10,060 nucleotides of DNA from Hyphochytrium catenoides. Taxonomy: Eukaryota > Sar > Hyphochytriomycetes > Hyphochytriales > Hyphochytriaceae. Shown piece after piece: positions 7,290 through 10,060 of this stretch (positions within the stretch are counted from its first letter, which is position 1; each line of letters begins with the position of its first letter). The position numbers and the translations under genes are program-made. Location of the stretch: the NCBI GenBank assembly GCA_900088475.1, contig FLMG01002809.1, positions 1 through 10,060 on the forward strand, written 5' to 3'. The notes beneath the pieces were generated by a model, which did no database searches, was not told where the DNA came from, and saw nothing but the letters and a program-made list of their open reading frames with translations.

Positions 7290-7505
7290 TTACCTTCCGT
7301 GCTTCCTTTGACCTTGTCTGCTCCTCTTCCTCTTGTGTCTCCGTGCGCGGCCTCCCCTCCTGTTCTGCGCCTTTCGTAGCCGATTAGAGAGGGAGGCCTC
7401 CTTGACCATTAGGCGATACTCCTTCTTCTCTTTCTCTTGTTTGATCTTCTTCCACTCTGATGCAAGTAGTAGAGTATGGGTGAGAAGTCTTCTTGCTGGT
7501 GTTGT
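7290..7505 (-). pseudogene. Basic C-terminal segment of the transposase (shifted frame)
   Basis: This 71-codon frame after a TGA (7506-7508) ends at TAA 7290-7292. It contains a charged helix (LLLASEWKKIKQEKEKKEYR) and an RRGGRARRHKRKRS stretch. Lysine/arginine-rich C-terminal helices like this are common in pogo-type transposases and could serve DNA binding and nuclear import. The upstream part (7696-7409) and the downstream knuckle lie in other frames, so this is one piece of the broken gene rather than a separate protein. Confidence 0.5.
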
Positions 7506-7677
7506 TCAACCATAACTCTGTTTGCCCTTCGTTGAGGCATTGTTCTCGTTCTTTTACCCTTCTTGTTGGAGTTAGGAGAATGAAGGTCATTATTGGATAT
7601 AATCTGATATGATCTCCATCCTTGAAGATCTATCCCTTGCCTTTGCAGGCTTCTCTTATCCCTGTCACTGAATGCAT

Positions 7678-8772
7678 CTAACGGTAAAGGGTCCACCCGA
7701 GGCTTAAACTGTCGTACGATGATGCAGGACGAACGTTCTCTTTCAATTCAGATAGGTTTACCTTCTGCCTGTTGACAGGCCAGATGCCAGTGCTTTCCCA
7801 TGACTTTGAAGTGATATCCGGGCTGACTGCCTTCCTGAAAGCTTCGTAATAAACTCTCGCTCTCTGATCTCTTGGTAGAGATCTGCCTTTCGTCTCGAGG
7901 GCCCATAGGTGTACCTCCTTCCTCCACTGTGCTTTGAAGGCTCTGAAAATCCCAGCATCTAACGGCTGAAGTGCATGAGTTAGATGAGGAGGAAATGAGA
8001 GGAGATGAACATCATTGACCACACATTTCTCTCTCACACCCAGTGCGGTATGGGCCTTCAGATTATCGACGATGAGCAACAGCGGTCTACCGGCAGGCGC
8101 ATGTTGAAGGAAATGGTCCAACCTTTTGTCAAATAGTGCAGTGTCCATAAATGCGTTTTCCGTGGCTGCGACAGCACTACCAGGAGGAGCATCATCTAAG
8201 AGATTGCTGGCTACTCTTTTACCCTTGAAGAAGAACACAGGAGGAATAAAGGACCCGGTGGCACTGACGGCGCAAAGAGCTGTGGTGTTCTCTCGATTAG
8301 GACCCCTAGTATGTCTTACAGCCCTAGTTCCTTTTCGGGCAATCACTCTCAGTCCAGGTCCGCCCTGAGAGTCCAGGCCCGTCTCATCATCACAGTTGAA
8401 TATCTGAGAAGGTGTAAGAGAAGGGTGTTCCTTAATGAAGGCATTGTACTCGTTGAAAAAGATGTCTACTTCGTCCTCGGAGGAACCAGCTTTCACGCGG
8501 TCGGAGTCTAGAATTCTTGACTTCCGTAGACTGAGACGTTCAGAGTGCCGCTTGAGGAAGTTCCTGATCCACTTGTTGGAAGGCCCATGGGATGAGAACT
8601 TGTGCTCCCTTCCATCAGCGAGCACGTCCAATACAAGGGCTTTCAGTTGCCAAGTCGTAGCTGGATATCCATTTCTTGCTCTAGAGATGAGACCTTCTAC
8701 GATACCGTCCTCTTCCTCAGGAGACAAGGTCGATGTTGGGCCAGGGGGCTTACCCCGTACGGCACTTGTCAA
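7678..8772 (-). CDS. Transposase core ORF (CENP-B/Tc5 HTH + DDE_1), part of broken gene
   Basis: A 364-codon open frame. Residues about 16-88 are a CENP-B/Tc5-type DNA-binding HTH (LSPEEEDGIVEGL ... KWIRNFLKRHSERLSLRKSR). Residues about 118-333 are the DDE_1 endonuclease of the pogo/jerky/CENP-B group: IFNCDDETGLD (D129 or D128), LLLIVDNLKAH (D236) and LQPLDAGIFRAF (D272), followed by STGIWPVN. D236 and D272 have 35 residues between them (DD35D), and the triad is complete. The frame opens at TTG 8770-8772 only because it overlaps the TGA that ends the Psq frame; there is no true start there. Domain order and the contiguous upstream Psq domain show it is the middle of a longer protein. It ends at TAG 7678-7680 just after the catalytic domain, while family-like sequence goes on in another frame. 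Role: strand cleavage and transfer at the element's inverted repeats. Confidence 0.9.
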   Translation of the reverse strand: MTSAVRGKPPGPTSTLSPEEEDGIVEGLISRARNGYPATTWQLKALVLDVLADGREHKFSSHGPSNKWIRNFLKRHSERLSLRKSRILDSDRVKAGSSEDEVDIFFNEYNAFIKEHPSLTPSQIFNCDDETGLDSQGGPGLRVIARKGTRAVRHTRGPNRENTTALCAVSATGSFIPPVFFFKGKRVASNLLDDAPPGSAVAATENAFMDTALFDKRLDHFLQHAPAGRPLLLIVDNLKAHTALGVREKCVVNDVHLLSFPPHLTHALQPLDAGIFRAFKAQWRKEVHLWALETKGRSLPRDQRARVYYEAFRKAVSPDITSKSWESTGIWPVNRQKVNLSELKENVRPASSYDSLSLGWTLYR

Positions 8773-9005
8773 CTGAGGTGTCTATGAAGGGTGTTAATAG
8801 GTACATGGAACTCCTTCTCCGTCGCCCGTAACGACTTGTTTTCTTGTCGAACGGCTTGCATAGCTGCTTTCAAGGTTTCGGCACTGTAGTCTCTCTTTCC
8901 CTTCTTCACATTAGCGTTGCCCTCCTCAGAGCAGCATGAACTACTACTCCGGGGTGACGGAAGAGTATCAGAGGATACCGGCTTGGCCTTCGCAGCTCTC
9001 GCTTC
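8772..9005 (-). pseudogene. N-terminal Psq-type HTH of the transposase, frame-shifted from core
   Basis: This 78-codon frame lies between TGA at 9006-9008 and TGA at 8769-8771. Its last 45 residues are a pipsqueak-type helix-turn-helix, typical of the pogo N-terminus: KRDYSAETLKAAMQAVRQ, then a short turn, then LRATEKEFHVPINTLHRHLS. The preceding residues are a Ser-rich leader. The core frame begins at the very next codon in a different frame; one inserted base (or two removed) at about 8772 would fuse them as in intact pogo proteins. No ATG precedes the domain in this frame, so the true N-terminus is either spliced from further upstream (9006-9423) or lost. Confidence 0.82.
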
Positions 9006-9008
9006 TCA

Positions 9009-9423
9009 AATCTTGTTCTATGACCCCACGCCACGAGGGCACCTTCTTCAGCTCAACAACAAAAGGTGGTGCAGTAACGATTATGATGCTGACAAGAAAA
9101 AAAGCTGCTTGGGATGTATATGCCACCGAGACTTGGTCAATGACAACGGCGCTCCTTATTGTCACCACCGCGGCAAATATGCGCAGCAGCTTCGCCCGAT
9201 TGCTCGTCTCATCGGCGGCTCGGGTTTCTCTGATGATGATGATCACGTCCTGCTAATTATTGAGGTCTGCTTCAGTGGAACTAGTGCCTCATCCATTTCA
9301 TCTTTTCAGATTGGCGACGTCCTAACGGTTAGTACTGTATATCTGATGGAAGCTTTGTACACCATTCTCATCTGATACTGTACATGTACTCTGTGTAGTC
9401 CAGCCTATGTTCCACAACCGGGT
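9009..9423. other. Transposon 5' region upstream of the transposase
   Basis: About 415 bp between the Psq-domain frame and the right inverted repeat. It would hold the transposase promoter and start. A plus-strand frame of 152 codons (8917-9375) and a minus-strand frame of 92 codons (8968-9246) cross it; neither is recognisable, and the first runs antisense to the Psq domain. A short palindrome (ACAACC G GGTTGT, 9414-9426) abuts the inverted repeat and may be a subterminal binding site. Confidence 0.5.
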
Positions 9424-9450
9424 TGTTCCAGGAACTGGTCCCCTTACCCT
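9424..9450 (-). repeat. Right terminal inverted repeat of the pogo-type element
   Basis: Reads TGTTCCAGGAACTGG...CCCTTACCCT. Its reverse complement equals 6219-6244 apart from one substitution and one inserted base. TA (9451-9452) follows directly. The repeat contains an inner near-palindrome GTTCCAGGAAC, a plausible transposase contact. Confidence 0.93.
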
Positions 9451-9452
9451 TA
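9451..9452. other. TA target-site duplication, right
   Basis: Second copy of the TA created on insertion. The bases after it (TCTTAGCTTCTACTGGGAG) continue the interrupted repeat and match copy B from 9896. Confidence 0.88.
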
Positions 9453-9477
9453 TCTTAGCTTCTACTGGGAGTTTGGA
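9453..9477 (+). repeat. LTR-like repeat, copy A, portion beyond the transposon
   Basis: TCTTAGCTTCTACTGGGAGTTTG aligns with TCTCGGCTTCTAATAGAAGTTTG at 9896-9918, five differences in 23 bases. Similarity fades after GTTTG. Together with 5986-6218 this is the left copy of the repeat, split by the element. Confidence 0.8.
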
Positions 9478-9662
9478 GCTGATACTTGGGTAGTTAAGCT
9501 TGCCAGCTTGTACTCCACATAGCTGTGCCCTCAGACACCAACATCTGCCTGCAGCTCGAACTCCCTACTATGAACGGTCGAAGTTGAACATTCAACATTT
9601 ATCACTTGTCGGATTGCTCCTTATGAGAGAGGCTCAAGACTCAACAAGTGTTATATTTATAT
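9478..9662. other. Spacer between the two repeat copies
   Basis: Unassigned sequence of about 185 bp. Without the transposon the two repeat copies would start 443 bp apart, which is too close for them to be the two LTRs of one retrotransposon. No gene is supported. Confidence 0.6.
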
Positions 9663-9918
9663 TTGTTGGATTATATGGGGTGATTGGACAATGTCATCAG
9701 ATGAGAGTGCTCTACTTATAAGCCCAACTGGGGTCCCATAATCTAGAGCTATTCTGACTATGCCAACTATTCCTAATAAACCCTAAGATATTCAGTCATA
9801 GAGAAATCCCTGTCTAGGACAGTCAGCCTTGAAGGTATTCCGGGGTACTGACCATAAGCCATAGATATAAACAGGGACATTTCGTTTGCTCCATATCTCG
9901 GCTTCTAATAGAAGTTTG
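9663..9918 (+). repeat. LTR-like repeat, copy B, with empty transposon target site
   Basis: The uninterrupted copy of the repeat at 5986-6218 plus 9453-9477. It has TTATAAG at 9716-9722 and AATAAA at 9775-9780 at the same places as copy A. The single TA at 9894-9895, flanked by GCTCCA and TCTCGGC, is the paralogous empty site of the transposon insertion. If this is an LTR its 3' end is probably at the CA near 9932, followed by CAGAGCTGGG. That resembles part of an initiator-Met tRNA primer site (TGGTATCAGAGC) only loosely. Confidence 0.85.
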
Positions 9919-10060
9919 TGATTAACTTTACAGAGCTGGGTGGCAATGCTGAAGCTTCTGTATGAGCACAATCTAGATGCATTGATAACAAAGGGACTTG
10001 GTATTGATGTGTGCGGAGATTTCTCTGAATGATCACTCAGTCCTGAGAGCCTGGTCCGGA
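9919..10060 (+). other. End of window; possible exon or gag start
   Basis: A short frame WVAMLKLLYEHNLDALITKGL (from 9937; ATG at 9946, TGA at 10030-10032) follows a good splice-acceptor-like sequence (ATTAACTTTACAG, ending at 9933). A donor-like G|GTATTG lies at about 9999-10000. It could be a small host exon or the start of a Copia gag region after an LTR. Too little remains to decide, so it is not called as a gene. Confidence 0.25.

Larger units (their letters stand above)
6898..9005 (-). pseudogene. Frameshifted pogo-type transposase with C-terminal zinc knuckle
   Basis: Reading down the minus strand, family-like sequence continues through successive frames. 9005-8772: Psq-type HTH. 8772-7678: CENP-B/Tc5-type HTH and DDE_1 core. 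About 7720-7409: continuation after the catalytic core (VDPLPLDAFSDRDKRSLQ). 7505-7290: lysine/arginine-rich helix (EWKKIKQEKEKKEYRL, then NRRGGRARRHKRKRS). From about 7330 to 7193: acidic then basic stretch ending in YCSNC. 7192-6898: AGHYITTC and a Ser/Thr-rich tail. The frame changes at 8772 and near 7190 fall inside or beside conserved domains and are the most secure; the others are inferred from composition, and some might be introns. Intact relatives should have one frame of roughly 650-700 codons. The product would bind the inverted repeats and catalyse excision and TA-targeted insertion in the nucleus. No start ATG is identified upstream of the Psq domain. Confidence 0.8.
6219..9450 (-). 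mobile_element. Complete pogo/Tc1-mariner-superfamily DNA transposon
   Basis: A 3232-bp element bounded by 26/27-bp inverted repeats and a TA target duplication. It is oriented so that its single recognisable gene, a DDE_1 transposase with Psq and CENP-B/Tc5-type HTH domains, reads on the minus strand from about 9005 to 6898. It sits inside copy A of an LTR-like repeat; copy B (9663 onward) preserves the empty target, so both borders are confirmed at base level. The transposase carries frame disruptions, so this copy is probably non-autonomous now, though its ends look intact and could still be mobilised by an active relative. Known pogo elements such as pogo and Tigger are about 2-2.7 kb, so this one is long; the excess is a C-terminal extension and about 650 bp of unassigned 3' sequence. 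Confidence 0.93.

Noticed and set aside
8126-8787. Plus-strand frames of 60-113 codons over the transposase
   Set aside because: They are shadows of the minus-strand DDE_1 coding sequence.
8917-9375. 152-codon plus-strand frame in the transposon 5' region
   Set aside because: It runs antisense to the Psq-domain frame, has no family resemblance, and its His/Cys cluster does not form a recognised metal-binding spacing.
5986-9889. The two LTR-like repeats as the ends of one LTR retrotransposon
   Set aside because: The DNA between them is a pogo transposon inserted into the first copy; without it they start only 443 bp apart, with no room for gag-pol.

Overview
The window is nuclear DNA from a eukaryote. 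One gene is split by five GT-AG introns (114-513 bp), there are long CT microsatellites, AATAAA-type poly(A) signals occur, and a cut-and-paste DNA transposon sits among degenerate repeats. Intron density, medium GC and transposon load would suit a microbial eukaryote such as an alga or other protist, but nothing here fixes the lineage.

Layout. 1-1091: CT-rich upstream DNA with one weak two-exon candidate (581-816). 1092-3937 (+): a six-exon gene for a 490-residue RPAP3 homologue, the TPR adaptor that links HSP90 to the RUVBL1/2-PIH1 (R2TP) assembly machinery. All five splice phases agree and all five carboxylate-clamp residues sit at the spacing seen in HOP. 3938-4743: its 3' flank, with a perfect 16-bp palindrome, facing a convergent, unrecognised minus-strand ORF (4216-4743); each strand has its own AATAAA. 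4744-5985: about 1.2 kb without a gene, holding a short diverged duplication.

5986-9918: a nested repeat structure, the most informative part of the window. A 233-bp LTR-like repeat (copy A, 5986-6218) is cut by a complete 3232-bp pogo/Tc1-mariner-type transposon (6219-9450). The transposon has near-identical 26/27-bp terminal inverted repeats and a TA target duplication. The interrupted repeat resumes at 9453, and a second copy (B, 9663-about 9918) carries the same target as an empty TA site (9894-9895). The insertion can therefore be read directly from this window.

The transposon carries one minus-strand transposase gene: a Psq-type HTH, a CENP-B/Tc5-type HTH, a DDE_1 catalytic core with its DDD triad intact, a basic C-terminal region, and a CCHC zinc knuckle followed by a Ser/Thr-rich tail. 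The frame breaks between the two HTH domains and again inside the zinc knuckle, with other probable shifts between. This copy is therefore a decaying pseudogene, though its 364-codon core is still open. About 650 bp at the 3' end of the element (6245-6897) is unexplained.
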